Of a stretch of DNA of 36,274 nucleotides, positions 22,224 to 31,188 are shown in pieces. This DNA comes from a virus, in the IMG/VR virus record IMGVR_UViG_3300049846_000535, positions 1 to 36,274 of that record; one strand, 5' to 3'. The notes below the pieces were generated by a model that did not search any database, had not been told where the DNA came from, and saw nothing but the letters and a program-made list of their open reading frames with translations. A program made the translations under genes and the position numbers. Every line of letters begins with the position of its first letter. The first letter of the stretch is position 1.

Positions 22224-23105
22224 GGATAGTTCTCCTTGGTTGTGGTCCCTTCATTTTAGAAGCCTGCTCCTTGTGCATAGCTATTATCTGCTCTTGCTTG
22301 TGGTTATGAATAATCTTAAAGATATCCATAACTTTAGCTGGCTGATCCATATAGCTTCCTTCAAACGGTAGAATGCCCTTATCTAGTTTATCATGCGCAT
22401 CCATTAAGGAGATCACAGAGTAATCAAAGAAATTTCCTATACATGACTTGAAGTGAAGATCACCAATCTTGTGAACTACCATTGGCCGTGGCGCAAAACA
22501 CCCTTTAGATTCTCTGTATTTATGCGCCTGTTCCATAGCGTAACCCGGTCCCTTGTATTTAAGTTTGCACTCGCTACAGATAAACTTCCTGTTATCAATC
22601 GCGTGTAGCGTCGACACAAGATGGACGTATTCGTTAAAGCTCAATGTAGATATCCTGTTTATCTCGTTACTTAGATAAGCAACAAGGAACGGGATGCTAA
22701 CTACTTTTTTTCAGACTGTTCTTCCTTTTTAGGTAAAACAATCTCTACACCATCTAGCTTAACGTCTAGCTGTCCATTACCAATAGCAATGCAAGCTTGA
22801 ACAAGTTTGTCGTTTCCTGGGATATTAGAAATGTCACTGACACAGTCATCAGTGAGAACCCCAGACGCATCAAACTCTAGTTTATATTCTGATCCGTCTA
22901 AATTAACCGCGCCCTTAAGTCCTTTGACTCCAAACTTAATAGTAGATAGAGCGATACCGATGGAGTCTGGCTTCTCTTCACCTTTGTCCATCTTAACCAT
23001 TCCAGATAGTTTAAGCTTTTGTTCCACGTTAAGTGGGGAGATGAGAAATTCAAGCTCCCCGATCTTAACTGGTATTTTATCTTTCGTGCGCGGTATTACG
23101 ATCAT
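22216..23105 (-). CDS. Tail assembly chaperone, long form by -1 frameshift (296 aa)
   Basis: Slipping at A_AAA_AAG just before the stop of the 134-residue frame joins it to the frame ending at 22216 without a stop; the junction reads SEKK then VVSIPFLVAYLSNEINRI and on into STLSFNEYVHLV. The downstream frame has no ATG or good ribosome site, only an in-frame TTG at 22644, which supports expression by frameshifting. The fusion part has a CSEC pair and a further Cys (about residues 177, 180, 203) that could bind zinc. Its position between tail tube and tape measure is exactly that of lambda G/GT. Such fusions load tape measure and tube subunits during assembly. Of the 296 residues, 134 come from the first frame and 162 from the second. 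Confidence 0.8.
22701..23105 (-). CDS. Tail assembly chaperone, short form (134 aa)
   Basis: The gpG-type short chaperone begins MIVIPRTKDKIPVKIGELEF and contains the segment LISPLNVEQKLKLSGMV typical of the family, followed by a compact alpha/beta region and a charged C-terminal tail (KKEEQSEKK). The tail end coincides with the slippery site and a TAG stop. Its ATG overlaps the end of the major tail gene by four bases. It lies directly upstream of the tape measure gene apart from the frameshifted extension. Confidence 0.8.
   Translation of the reverse strand: MIVIPRTKDKIPVKIGELEFLISPLNVEQKLKLSGMVKMDKGEEKPDSIGIALSTIKFGVKGLKGAVNLDGSEYKLEFDASGVLTDDCVSDISNIPGNDKLVQACIAIGNGQLDVKLDGVEIVLPKKEEQSEKK
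22704..22710 (-). other. Programmed -1 ribosomal frameshift site (A_AAA_AAG)
   Basis: In the zero frame the codons at the end of the short chaperone are GAA AAA AAG TAG. The heptamer A AAA AAG is a canonical -1 slippery sequence, placed one codon before the stop. After the slip the next codon is GTA, and the frame stays open for 162 codons to 22216. No obvious strong hairpin was identified by eye in the next 60 bases, so efficiency cannot be judged. Confidence 0.8.
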
Positions 23106-24289
23106 ACAAACCCTACGTAAATATCATTGCTAGAGCCAGCGCTTCCTGCAGTGGCTTGAAACGTGATATCATCGACCAAGATTCCTTCTTGATCCCCAAC
23201 TTTAAGCTCTGTGGTGATACATTGCGGGAGGTAAATACCAATCGCAGAACCCATATCAATCTCACCAGTGGTAGAGCTAGGGTTGTATGCAAACACCATT
23301 AAACTGTATTCAGTATTCTGATCGAACTTCGTCCATTGTGCAACAGAAGTGTCATCCTTGTAAGGATTGATGTTGCCAGTGATGTTACGAGCAGTAACGC
23401 GTGAGCTTACTTTACCAGATGCAGAACATGTGCTGGTGATGAATCCAAGTTCGTTTTGAAGCTGCATAGAGAACGCGTTGATATCGATGCTTGTTCCGTT
23501 TTGATATACGCACGCGCGTAGGATCAATGGAGGAGTCGCAGAGTCGTAAGAAGGTGTATGCGGAGCTGCACCGTCAGCTTGGTTAAAATCCAATCCTTCA
23601 AGGGCGAAATTGAAAGAAGCAAGTTGACCAGTCTGAAAGTTTTCAACACTCATTTGTGTCACTTTGCAGCCAGCCGCATACTCTCTGATCGTATTTCCCC
23701 AATAGACAGAGGTTGAAATAGACTGATGTCCGCTGTTTGCAGGATAGTATGTGCAAGATTTAGATATTGCTGTTGTAGCAGTAGGGGGCGTGCTACGAGC
23801 TGGAGCAACTGTAATTTGGTCAGTGCCAGTGTTTACAGCAGTGATGAAGTGACAGCTATGATCTCCCGGCTCTTTACAGATAATGAAATCACCAACAGCA
23901 AAGCTTGCTGCATGGCCTGTGCTTAGATCAAACACGCTAGTGGTAGAACCAACACCTGTAACAGTTCTGTTAACAGTAACTTTACGTCGGTTTCCTAAAG
24001 CACCTTTAAGAAGTGGATCAAAGTCTGGATCGCCACCTTCAACACCTGCAGCTCTGAACTCGACAGGAAGCTGAACAGTAACGCTCTCCAAACCAGTGCG
24101 AGGAGTTGGGTTAGAGATAGAGCTTGTAAGGATGTTGCGCTCTACAAGTTCTTTTGAAGGGCTTACTTCGAAGCCGTCTTCTAGTGGAGCAACGTAGCTA
24201 GTGTTAGCCGAAGGAGCAGCGTAGGTTCCTTCTGTTGATTCGACCTCGATCCCGATGATAGTTGTATTCTTGGTAATCCCTGTAGCCAT
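23102..24289 (-). CDS. Major tail (tube) protein (395 aa)
   Basis: The N-terminus (ITKNTTIIGIEVESTEGTYA) and the segment LEDGFEVSPSKELVERNILT are typical of major tail-tube subunits of siphophages. The protein is beta-rich through its middle and ends with a short, small-residue tail (ATAGSAGSSNDIYVGFV). At 395 residues it is long for a tube subunit; an added surface domain is likely, perhaps the region around RTVTGVGSTTSVFDLSTGHA. It lies just after the tail terminator candidate and just before the chaperones, as expected. Confidence 0.75.
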   Translation of the reverse strand: MATGITKNTTIIGIEVESTEGTYAAPSANTSYVAPLEDGFEVSPSKELVERNILTSSISNPTPRTGLESVTVQLPVEFRAAGVEGGDPDFDPLLKGALGNRRKVTVNRTVTGVGSTTSVFDLSTGHAASFAVGDFIICKEPGDHSCHFITAVNTGTDQITVAPARSTPPTATTAISKSCTYYPANSGHQSISTSVYWGNTIREYAAGCKVTQMSVENFQTGQLASFNFALEGLDFNQADGAAPHTPSYDSATPPLILRACVYQNGTSIDINAFSMQLQNELGFITSTCSASGKVSSRVTARNITGNINPYKDDTSVAQWTKFDQNTEYSLMVFAYNPSSTTGEIDMGSAIGIYLPQCITTELKVGDQEGILVDDITFQATAGSAGSSNDIYVGFV

Positions 24290-24308
24290 CCTTGGCCTCC
24301 TATATGTT

Positions 24309-24758
24309 TTAAGCTATCGCCTTGCGATACCTTACGTTAATCCCAAAACTAATGAGAACAGCCGTATTCTCAAACAAAACTTGAGGCTCGTCTATTGACG
24401 GCTCATTCACCACCAAAACTATGGATGGAAGCCCTAGTTTGGTTAAGTGCATATTCACAAGTATATCGTCAATCTTACTATAGAGCGAATTAATCTCATC
24501 CTGAATATTAGCATCATCAAGCCTATCAATAAACGTAGTCATTACCTGGATTCTAAAGGAATGATCCAAGGTGTAATGATTAGTAATCCCAATGCTACTA
24601 GAAGCAGCCCCATGAAGCACTGAATAGCTACTCTTAGAGTTTCTTAGATCGTTCTCACTAGGGTTATAGATGCGGCGCATTTTCTGATAGTTAGCGCCTA
24701 GCACAGTGGCAACAGAAGTCTCTATCGCACCATGGATTTGATCGACTATATTGCTCAA
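24309..24758 (-). CDS. Tail terminator candidate (149 aa)
   Basis: The protein has the helical start (VDQIHGAIETSVATVLGANY), central strands (HYTLDHSFRIQVMTTFIDRL) and the closing strand VLISFGINVRYRKAIA that characterise tail-terminator proteins capping the tail tube. The length is normal. Its start overlaps the connector gene upstream as ATGA, and the major tail gene follows after 19 bases. The position plus the last strand pattern support the call; no catalytic residues apply. Confidence 0.6.
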   Translation of the reverse strand: MSNIVDQIHGAIETSVATVLGANYQKMRRIYNPSENDLRNSKSSYSVLHGAASSSIGITNHYTLDHSFRIQVMTTFIDRLDDANIQDEINSLYSKIDDILVNMHLTKLGLPSIVLVVNEPSIDEPQVLFENTAVLISFGINVRYRKAIA

Positions 24759-25555
24759 CGTCTATAAACGAACGTCGTGCTTGTTAGGCTTCGTTCGTCC
24801 TCCGTGACGATTCCATCTTTGTCTTGGTCTATTCCTAAGACCAGGCTAGAAAGCTCGTTGTTAAACTTCTCAAGCGCAGCATCTGCCATAGCTTTAACAG
24901 CATCGTTTCCAGCAATGGGGCTTAAGATAAGCCAAGCCGCTGCATGTGTTGCTGCCACTGCCACATCGTTGATATCGATGATCTGGCCTTCGTTTTGGAT
25001 AAGCTTTCTTTGCTTAAGTCTAAGAACAACTAAGTCTTTAGCCGCTTGGTACTGCTCTAAGAAGTCAGTCCTTGAGCTTGGAAGATATCTAGTATCAGAG
25101 ATAATCTCAGGATAGTAAGCTCTCAAGATACCATCATCACAAAACAGATTAAGAACAGCTTGAAGTGTAGTTCCAGCAGATAGTGATCCACTTACTGTAA
25201 GCTTAATCCAGAATAACTCGATGTCTGAATCCATTGGGCTAATGTTTTTAGCAACCCACTCGTCTTGATTTTGCCACGACATGAATCCTGAGTTTTTAAA
25301 CCCATTGGTCTGATCTACAAGATCGTCAACAGCTACCCAAGAAGTTCCATCCCACTGGCTGATAGATACTGTAACAGTGTTAGTATTAGCCGTACCCATG
25401 TGGAAGTATCTAGCAGCAAACTTATACTGATACCCAATGTAGAACGTATTTACAGCACCGATAACAAACGCAAGAGCGTCTGATGTAATCGAGTTTGTAC
25501 TCTTGGTTGTTTCGGTACTATCGAGGATAGTCCTTGTGATATTTCTATTCAGCAT
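24755..25555 (-). CDS. Head-tail connector/adaptor-type protein with EF-hand loop (266 aa)
   Basis: The first half (residues about 20-135, with IGAVNTFYIGYQYKFAARYF and VSISQWDGTSWVAVDD) is strand-rich; the second half (FLEQYQAAKDLVVLRLKQRK, AVAATHAAAWLILSPIAGND) is helical, as in phage head-tail adaptors. Near the end is an exact EF-hand calcium loop, DQDKDGIVTEDE (D243, D245, D247, T251, E254), so this protein may be calcium-stabilised. It precedes the tail terminator in gene order, consistent with the connector. The family call is moderate. Confidence 0.55.
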   Translation of the reverse strand: MLNRNITRTILDSTETTKSTNSITSDALAFVIGAVNTFYIGYQYKFAARYFHMGTANTNTVTVSISQWDGTSWVAVDDLVDQTNGFKNSGFMSWQNQDEWVAKNISPMDSDIELFWIKLTVSGSLSAGTTLQAVLNLFCDDGILRAYYPEIISDTRYLPSSRTDFLEQYQAAKDLVVLRLKQRKLIQNEGQIIDINDVAVAATHAAAWLILSPIAGNDAVKAMADAALEKFNNELSSLVLGIDQDKDGIVTEDERSLTSTTFVYRR

Positions 25556-25587
25556 CTATCCATCCTTGGATTGAAGCTAAAGACTTA

Positions 25588-25731
25588 TTATGCCTTAGCT
25601 TCGGATTGTTCTGGTTTCTCTTCAGATTTTACCACTTGCAATGCGGTTTGTATAAGTTTGTGATCTTCAAGGTTTCCTACAAACTTAGCGCATACGTTTT
25701 CCAATACTTTAAGTGCTTCTTCTTTTGTCAT
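25588..25731 (-). CDS. Hypothetical small protein (47 aa)
   Basis: The ATG at 25731 overlaps the stop of the coiled-coil gene upstream as ATGA, and the frame is open for 47 codons to TAA at 25588. The product (MTKEEALKVLENVCAKFVGN, LEDHKLIQTALQVVKSEEKP) is two amphipathic helices with a charged, low-complexity end. No function is recognised; coupling to its neighbour is the main support. Confidence 0.6.
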   Translation of the reverse strand: MTKEEALKVLENVCAKFVGNLEDHKLIQTALQVVKSEEKPEQSEAKA

Positions 25732-25925
25732 ACTAGACTCCCATCCTTAAGTGCTTGAATGTCTGTTGTGAGCTTAAGAATATCCGTATTGAGTTGTTGC
25801 TTCAAGTCTTTCTTTGCCTGGATCTGATTCTGGAGGTTGGTTATGTCTGTATCTACCTGTACCTTCTGAGCAACCAATGCTGCCTTATCTGCTTGTAAAC
25901 GGTTAATAACATCTACCTTAGCCAT
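25728..25925 (-). CDS. Small coiled-coil protein (65 aa)
   Basis: Nearly the whole length is a heptad pattern (VINRLQADKAALVAQKVQVD, TDITNLQNQIQAKKDLKQQL, NTDILKLTTDIQALKDG), so it should form a parallel or antiparallel coiled coil, perhaps a trimer. It lies downstream of the large fibre-like genes and before the connector gene. A role as an assembly or oligomerisation helper for the fibre proteins is a reasonable inference; nothing more can be said. Confidence 0.65.
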   Translation of the reverse strand: MAKVDVINRLQADKAALVAQKVQVDTDITNLQNQIQAKKDLKQQLNTDILKLTTDIQALKDGSLV

Positions 25926-25935
25926 ATTACCTCCT

Positions 25936-26145
25936 CTAGATCAAACCATCGTTATCGTCTGGATGTGGCACGTCTGTTATCGTATATGTACCATCACCGT
26001 TAGATATAACTTTAGTAATGCACCACTTGATGCCGTGCGGCCATTCCCCTACCACTTCAGAATAACCAGTGGGTACAGGATTTAGTTGCGCATCATGAAC
26101 TCCTGCAACAACGCTATCTTCATTCCTAATATAAATATAAGGCAT
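25936..26145 (-). CDS. Hypothetical protein, fibre-associated (69 aa)
   Basis: Its ATG overlaps the stop of the 1184-residue gene by one base. The sequence (PYIYIRNEDSVVAGVHDAQL, then GDGTYTITDVPHPDDN) is a small strand-rich protein with no membrane segment. Position immediately after the giant fibre-like gene suggests it may be a chaperone or tip piece of that fibre, as small genes next to fibres often are. Confidence 0.55.
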   Translation of the reverse strand: MPYIYIRNEDSVVAGVHDAQLNPVPTGYSEVVGEWPHGIKWCITKVISNGDGTYTITDVPHPDDNDGLI

Positions 26146-29100
26146 TACGACTTCTCCAATATAAACGTGATCACAGCATCGGCTCCCGTGGGTGTGAATG
26201 ACGAAGTAACAGTCTGCCCCGCAAGCCTATCACCAGCAGCGTAGCTTACAGGCGTTGTTAATACTTTATAGTTATACTGAGTATTAGTCCCGTCAATAAC
26301 TACCGTTTCTGTCCCTGCTGAGCCGTTTTTAACAGACTTAACAGTACAAGTTCCAGCAGTTCTAGCAGATACCATTGCAACGCCTATTGCAACAAGAGTG
26401 CTTGCGTATGGGATAACAATTTCACATCCACCTGTTGCGCTATCGACATCACCGGAGCTTGTAACAGATCCACCCACACCGTTAACAGTAACTGTGAAAG
26501 AGTACACGTTACTTGAGCTTGAAGATGTTACATACGACATGGTCCCAGAACTATCTACTTTAACAAATGAAGTAGACGCTGGAAGTGTCCCTGGAAGAGT
26601 AAGCGTGTGAGACGTAACTGATCCTGGGGGGGATATCGTTATTGTGTTTGTGCTTTGTTGGAATACTAACGACTTAGCCGAAGCTAACTTAATACTGCTA
26701 TTAGCGACAATAAATCCCTTTGTTGGATCAGATGTAGAATCAATGGTTAGATTGTCCGAAGCTGCTGTTCCACCATATAGTTTGTACGAAGGATTAACAT
26801 AGGTATCTGTGTTGCAATACACACCTAAGTAATCAACGTTTAAGTATGACACAGATGAAGAGTTTTGTACTTTAAACAGACCTTGAACAGGAGTTCCGCT
26901 ATCAGTAATCCAAACTCTACCACCGCTCTTAGTTTGAATTGCCCACTTATTAGTGCCAGCTGCAGGAGCCTCCACTAGAATACCTGTTGAGTTTGTGGCT
27001 CCAGTACCACCACCACTTTGTACGTACAACCCAACAGCGTCGGTAATTGTTGCGTTAGTACTTTCCACAGGTAGCCCAGTAATACCAACAGTAGCAACAG
27101 TGGTAGCTGTACTAGCTCCCACGAAAGACAATGTAGGATGTCTAAATAAGAATGATCGTTGTGTAGTCAAAGCACCTGTAGCCCATTGTTGAGAGCCGGG
27201 ATCAAAATCAGCGGTGATCCTTTCTGTTGATGCTGTAAGTGCAGTGTTTGATGCTGTAGTTAGTTTAAAGTCAGGGACTACTGTGCCAGTTGTAGCAGCT
27301 GGCTTAATCTCTAAATACCCAGCAGGAGCAGAGTCAGTACCTATAATTACTTTACCTTCAAACCTGTTGTGCGGAGTAGCTCCTTGTTGTCTTATTCCGA
27401 TTGATCCAGAAATAGACATAGACTGAAGTCTTATTTGCTCAGGAGCATTAGTGAACGTAAGACCAGATCCCAAGCCCCCGGAGGTTGTCCATCCTGATAC
27501 GTTAACGCCTACTGCGTTAGTTATTGTTCCAGTCCTAGAAACAGAGTTCCCAGCAGCATCTACGTTGATAACATTGAAGTCAGTTATCGTTGTAGATGTA
27601 GACCCTGATGAATATGTCCACGTAAACTTAGCAGGCTCAAACGTAGTATAAACACGTGAAGCAACGTTGTTTGATCCGATACTAGGATTAGCTAGAACGC
27701 CTCTATACGTTGATGTAGTGGTAGTTGTTGAGCTGTTGTCGTTAGGAGCTACATGCAATCCCGTGTAGTCCGTTACAGCGCCCTGCCCAGTTGATAAAAT
27801 CGCAGCATTAAGAGGCTGCACCAATAACCCAGTGTATGTGGTGATAGCTCCAGAATCAGTTGAATTTCTGGCCATAAGTATTCTTTGCCCGTAAAGTGTA
27901 GTTGCTTTGTTGAATGCTGAGCTAGCTGTTACAGCCTGAAGATCCGATACAATAGCTGTCGCTGTTGAGTTAGATGATGGGCTTAGTGTTAATACGTTTT
28001 GTTGTACAAATAATGACCCGCTAGTGTCTGTGAATGTTTGAACAATATCCAAAGGATAAGCAGGAGCTGCATCAGCACCTATTTTTAACTTACCTTGTAA
28101 CCTGTTATGAGCATTGGTTCCTCTTTGATAAAACCCAATGTTATTACCAGAAGGTCCAGACTGATCGTCAATTCTAACTCCTTCAAAGTTAGTAATAGTT
28201 CCGCTAAAAGTAGGGGCTAAATAAAGACCACGATAAGTTGTAACCGTTGATCCAGATGCCCCAGAGAAATCAGATATAAAAGCATTAACAGCTGTTGCAG
28301 TAGTTCCAGATACAAGCGAACCGCGAGACCTAACCGGCTGCATCGTTGTAACAGTACCCGCAGTTCCAGAGGTTCTAGGATCACCTTGAATACCAAATAG
28401 GTTACCCAATGTTCTAGGGCCACTAGATAAATCAACAGTGGGTTGAGCACCAATACCAACAAATATTGCAGTATCACTACCAGATGCACCAACAGCACTG
28501 GTTAATTGAGGTCCTGCAAACACTGCGTATTTAGGAGATAGCCCCCAGTTTTGAGTAACTGTATAAGTCCATGTAGGCTGAAGTAAAACAGTTGTAACGT
28601 TAGGACTAGCAACATCGATTGATGAAATAGACGGGCTAGAGATTAAAGAGTTAAACGCAGCCGCACTACCCGTTGGGTAAGTTAAACTTTGTCCAATCGT
28701 TATGAAGTCAGCAGTTATTCGTGATGTTCTAGGCCATGAGCTGTCATTGGCTTTTAAAGTTAAGTCATTACCAGAGCTAGTGCCACCGCTTAGTATTGGG
28801 CTAGTAACCTGTGTACTAACAGATGCAGCACCGGTCACATCTAGCGCAACAGTTGGAGCAGTGGTAGAACCTATTCTTAAATTACCAACATGGTAGCTCT
28901 GACCACCCGCTGATTGAATAGCCCATGAAGTAGAACCAACTGAGCTAATATCATCAAGGCGCAAACCAATCGCTGTAGTTACTGTTCCACCTGAGTTTGC
29001 ATAGCTAGCTTTAAACCCGTAAAGAGTTGTTACTACAGGCGCACTTCCTCCAGATGTAGAAATAGATAAATCTGCATTTACACCTGTTAGAGTTGTTACA

Positions 29101-29699
29101 GTGCCTGTTCCTATATGACTAAAAGAAAACGAACCTCCGGTAGCCTCAGTTGCTAAAGTTCCCCCTGCAGTGGAGCTTAATGCTATAGATGAGGACACCC
29201 CACGAGTTGTTGATACCTTGCCTAATGAACCTTGGATAATTGTGCTTAAAGTAGCACCATATATACTTCGTGTGGATGCATTTACGTTATCAAGAGTAAC
29301 TGTTGATGTAGTCCCTACTAGGGTTTTATCAGTTGTAACTGTTTCAAATACACGTAACACACTACCAGTAACCACTGATGAGTTAGCACCTAATCCCATG
29401 TGCCCTGGAATTAGCCATCCACCATCTGACTGCACCGTACCAGCTAGGGTGTTATTAGTTTTGATTTGTAAGTTTTGATTATCAGTAGTTCCTAAGAAGT
29501 TAGTTCCAGGAGATGTACCAGAATTACCAGTTAATCCCCAACTAACAGAGCTTGGGGAGAAAGTTAACGACACCTCACCAGGGGCTGTTTGAGCTGCTGC
29601 TATCCCTGATCCAACTACGTTAATCTTTCTTGTAGCCGTATCAACATCTGATCCCTCATCTTGGATCACGAGATTCGGCTTAATCTTCATTATGCTCAT
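26145..29699 (-). CDS. Giant modular fibre-like structural protein (1184 aa)
   Basis: The N-terminal part includes WGLTGNSGTSPGTNFLGTTD, a repeat-module signature common in secreted and phage fibre proteins. Most of the rest is four Thr/Ser/Gly-rich modules, each closed by a similar box: SYHVGNLRIGSTTAP near residue 268, HNRLQGKLKIGADAAP near 533, HNRFEGKVIIGTDSAP near 778 and GGRVWITDSGTPVQG near 925. Within modules, units with TxxGLxVxP and GVRIDDQSG recur. The last 160 residues form a strand-rich head. It is encoded in the head module, between the capsid gene and the connector genes, and couples as ATGA to the 430-residue protein, so a head fibre or decoration fibre is as likely as a tail fibre. 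Confidence 0.65.
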   Translation of the reverse strand: MSIMKIKPNLVIQDEGSDVDTATRKINVVGSGIAAAQTAPGEVSLTFSPSSVSWGLTGNSGTSPGTNFLGTTDNQNLQIKTNNTLAGTVQSDGGWLIPGHMGLGANSSVVTGSVLRVFETVTTDKTLVGTTSTVTLDNVNASTRSIYGATLSTIIQGSLGKVSTTRGVSSSIALSSTAGGTLATEATGGSFSFSHIGTGTVTTLTGVNADLSISTSGGSAPVVTTLYGFKASYANSGGTVTTAIGLRLDDISSVGSTSWAIQSAGGQSYHVGNLRIGSTTAPTVALDVTGAASVSTQVTSPILSGGTSSGNDLTLKANDSSWPRTSRITADFITIGQSLTYPTGSAAAFNSLISSPSISSIDVASPNVTTVLLQPTWTYTVTQNWGLSPKYAVFAGPQLTSAVGASGSDTAIFVGIGAQPTVDLSSGPRTLGNLFGIQGDPRTSGTAGTVTTMQPVRSRGSLVSGTTATAVNAFISDFSGASGSTVTTYRGLYLAPTFSGTITNFEGVRIDDQSGPSGNNIGFYQRGTNAHNRLQGKLKIGADAAPAYPLDIVQTFTDTSGSLFVQQNVLTLSPSSNSTATAIVSDLQAVTASSAFNKATTLYGQRILMARNSTDSGAITTYTGLLVQPLNAAILSTGQGAVTDYTGLHVAPNDNSSTTTTTSTYRGVLANPSIGSNNVASRVYTTFEPAKFTWTYSSGSTSTTITDFNVINVDAAGNSVSRTGTITNAVGVNVSGWTTSGGLGSGLTFTNAPEQIRLQSMSISGSIGIRQQGATPHNRFEGKVIIGTDSAPAGYLEIKPAATTGTVVPDFKLTTASNTALTASTERITADFDPGSQQWATGALTTQRSFLFRHPTLSFVGASTATTVATVGITGLPVESTNATITDAVGLYVQSGGGTGATNSTGILVEAPAAGTNKWAIQTKSGGRVWITDSGTPVQGLFKVQNSSSVSYLNVDYLGVYCNTDTYVNPSYKLYGGTAASDNLTIDSTSDPTKGFIVANSSIKLASAKSLVFQQSTNTITISPPGSVTSHTLTLPGTLPASTSFVKVDSSGTMSYVTSSSSSNVYSFTVTVNGVGGSVTSSGDVDSATGGCEIVIPYASTLVAIGVAMVSARTAGTCTVKSVKNGSAGTETVVIDGTNTQYNYKVLTTPVSYAAGDRLAGQTVTSSFTPTGADAVITFILEKS

Positions 29700-30988
29700 T
29701 GGTCTGAGCCTTCCATAATTCTAACGTCTACTGTTCCAGAAGCTATCGCGTAGATGTTACAAGTAGCATTAGCATAAATCGGGAAGAATGCGCCAGTCTC
29801 TACAGGAGTTCCTGTGCTTGTGGTAACACTAGCATCACTGCCCACATATATGGTGCCATTAGTAGGCTGAAGAGTAAGGATGATTCGGTTAGATAGATTG
29901 CTACCTGTTTTGTTCATTAGCGTTGCTGAAGTAGTTACTGACTTAGCTGCGTATACAAGAGTCTTGATCTGCATACTGCCAGCAGAGCCAGCAATTGTTT
30001 GAACCTGCAATGGAGCTGTAAGTTTTGTATCAATTGAAGCTAGTGATGCGTTGGCCGTTGTTTGATTGGCTGAAGTAGCAGCACCGGTAGGAAGAGAAAT
30101 AGTTCCTGATATGTTGTTGATATTCCATGTGCCTGATTGTGCTGCTTGAACTGCAAACGTTCCGGTATTTGTTACGTCAATCGTAGTATTAGAAAAAGCA
30201 ACCGTTCCACTAACTGGCTGGGTAGTAGCACTCGAATCTGTTCTTAACGCACCCGCAGTTGTTAATGACAACGCATTGGTCTGGCCAGTTGTATACGACG
30301 GTGCCGCAGTTGTAACAGCCGCTAAAGCCAGTGGTCCCTTCTGCCCAGATGTCGAAGACCCTTGGCTCAATGACAATGTTGCTAGGGTTGTCTCTGTTGC
30401 TGCCCCTGTTGGGAGAGACACTGTTCCGCTTATATTGTTTATGTTCCATGTTCCACCTTGATTAGCAGTAACAGTACCACTAACAACCCACGGGCTAGTG
30501 TCTTGTGTTGCAGCCACATTAAGTGCACCAGATGGTGTGACCTTAACGTCTACAAATGAACCTCCACCAGCAGATGAGAGACCATGAATTACTGAGTTTG
30601 TAACTATACCCCAATCAGAACTAGTAACTTGAGTTGATAGTTGCTTTGTATTAACTGGCCTAAGCGTACTTGTTGATACGTACTCGGCCATCATTGCAGT
30701 TCCTGTTATTGTGGTATCAACATCTCCCTCAGTGTACTCAGTCCCACTTGTCGATCCAGAAACCACGTTAACAGGAAGTGGTGTCGCTGCTGATACTGTC
30801 TTAAGCGTATCTCCAGTGTCTTCCCACAGTATCGCTCTGCCTGTGATGCTTGTATCTACATCGCCTTCTGTATACTCAACACCTGATGCTGATACATCTT
30901 GAAGCACAACCCGGACAGCAGTATCGCCTCCAGTAGTTTCTACGAACTTATCGTGTTCCCTGTCGTGCTTGTTGCTCGACATTGCCAT
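29696..30988 (-). CDS. Repetitive structural protein with beta-sandwich C-terminus (430 aa)
   Basis: This protein is Thr/Ser/Gly-rich with internal repeats: EYTEGDVDT at 38-46 and 84-92, and GTWNINNISGTxSLPTGAAT at 178-197 and 285-304. The last 90 residues (AAKSVTTSATLMNKTGSNLS, GTIYVGSDASVTTSTGTPVE) match a small sandwich domain, common in phage structural proteins, that ends near IYAIASGTVDVRIMEG. It lies in the head module and its stop shares ATGA with the start of the 1184-residue gene, so the two are probably partners in one surface structure. Confidence 0.65.
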   Translation of the reverse strand: MAMSSNKHDREHDKFVETTGGDTAVRVVLQDVSASGVEYTEGDVDTSITGRAILWEDTGDTLKTVSAATPLPVNVVSGSTSGTEYTEGDVDTTITGTAMMAEYVSTSTLRPVNTKQLSTQVTSSDWGIVTNSVIHGLSSAGGGSFVDVKVTPSGALNVAATQDTSPWVVSGTVTANQGGTWNINNISGTVSLPTGAATETTLATLSLSQGSSTSGQKGPLALAAVTTAAPSYTTGQTNALSLTTAGALRTDSSATTQPVSGTVAFSNTTIDVTNTGTFAVQAAQSGTWNINNISGTISLPTGAATSANQTTANASLASIDTKLTAPLQVQTIAGSAGSMQIKTLVYAAKSVTTSATLMNKTGSNLSNRIILTLQPTNGTIYVGSDASVTTSTGTPVETGAFFPIYANATCNIYAIASGTVDVRIMEGSDQ

Positions 30989-30991
30989 AGA

Positions 30992-31183
30992 CTACATCCC
31001 CAATAATAATTGATTGCTGTTTGGGTAATACCAGAGCACGTGCTCTTTTGCTTCACTATCGAAATAAATACTAACTACCTTAAGGGCCGCTCCCTGTGCA
31101 GCCTGTATAGAAAGAAACTTCTTAGAGAGTCCTTCTCTAGTCTTGTCGCTTATAGATACAGGTACACAGAGAGATGCAGCCAT
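30992..31183 (-). CDS. Hypothetical protein (63 aa)
   Basis: This is a small protein with a helical centre (DKTREGLSKKFLSIQAAQGA) and two possible strands (ALKVVSIYFD and HVLWYYPNS). It is four bases from the 151-residue gene upstream and three from the 430-residue gene downstream, so it is within the same operon. No family is recognised and no catalytic pattern is visible. Confidence 0.55.
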   Translation of the reverse strand: MAASLCVPVSISDKTREGLSKKFLSIQAAQGAALKVVSIYFDSEAKEHVLWYYPNSNQLLLGM

Positions 31184-31188
31184 TTAGA

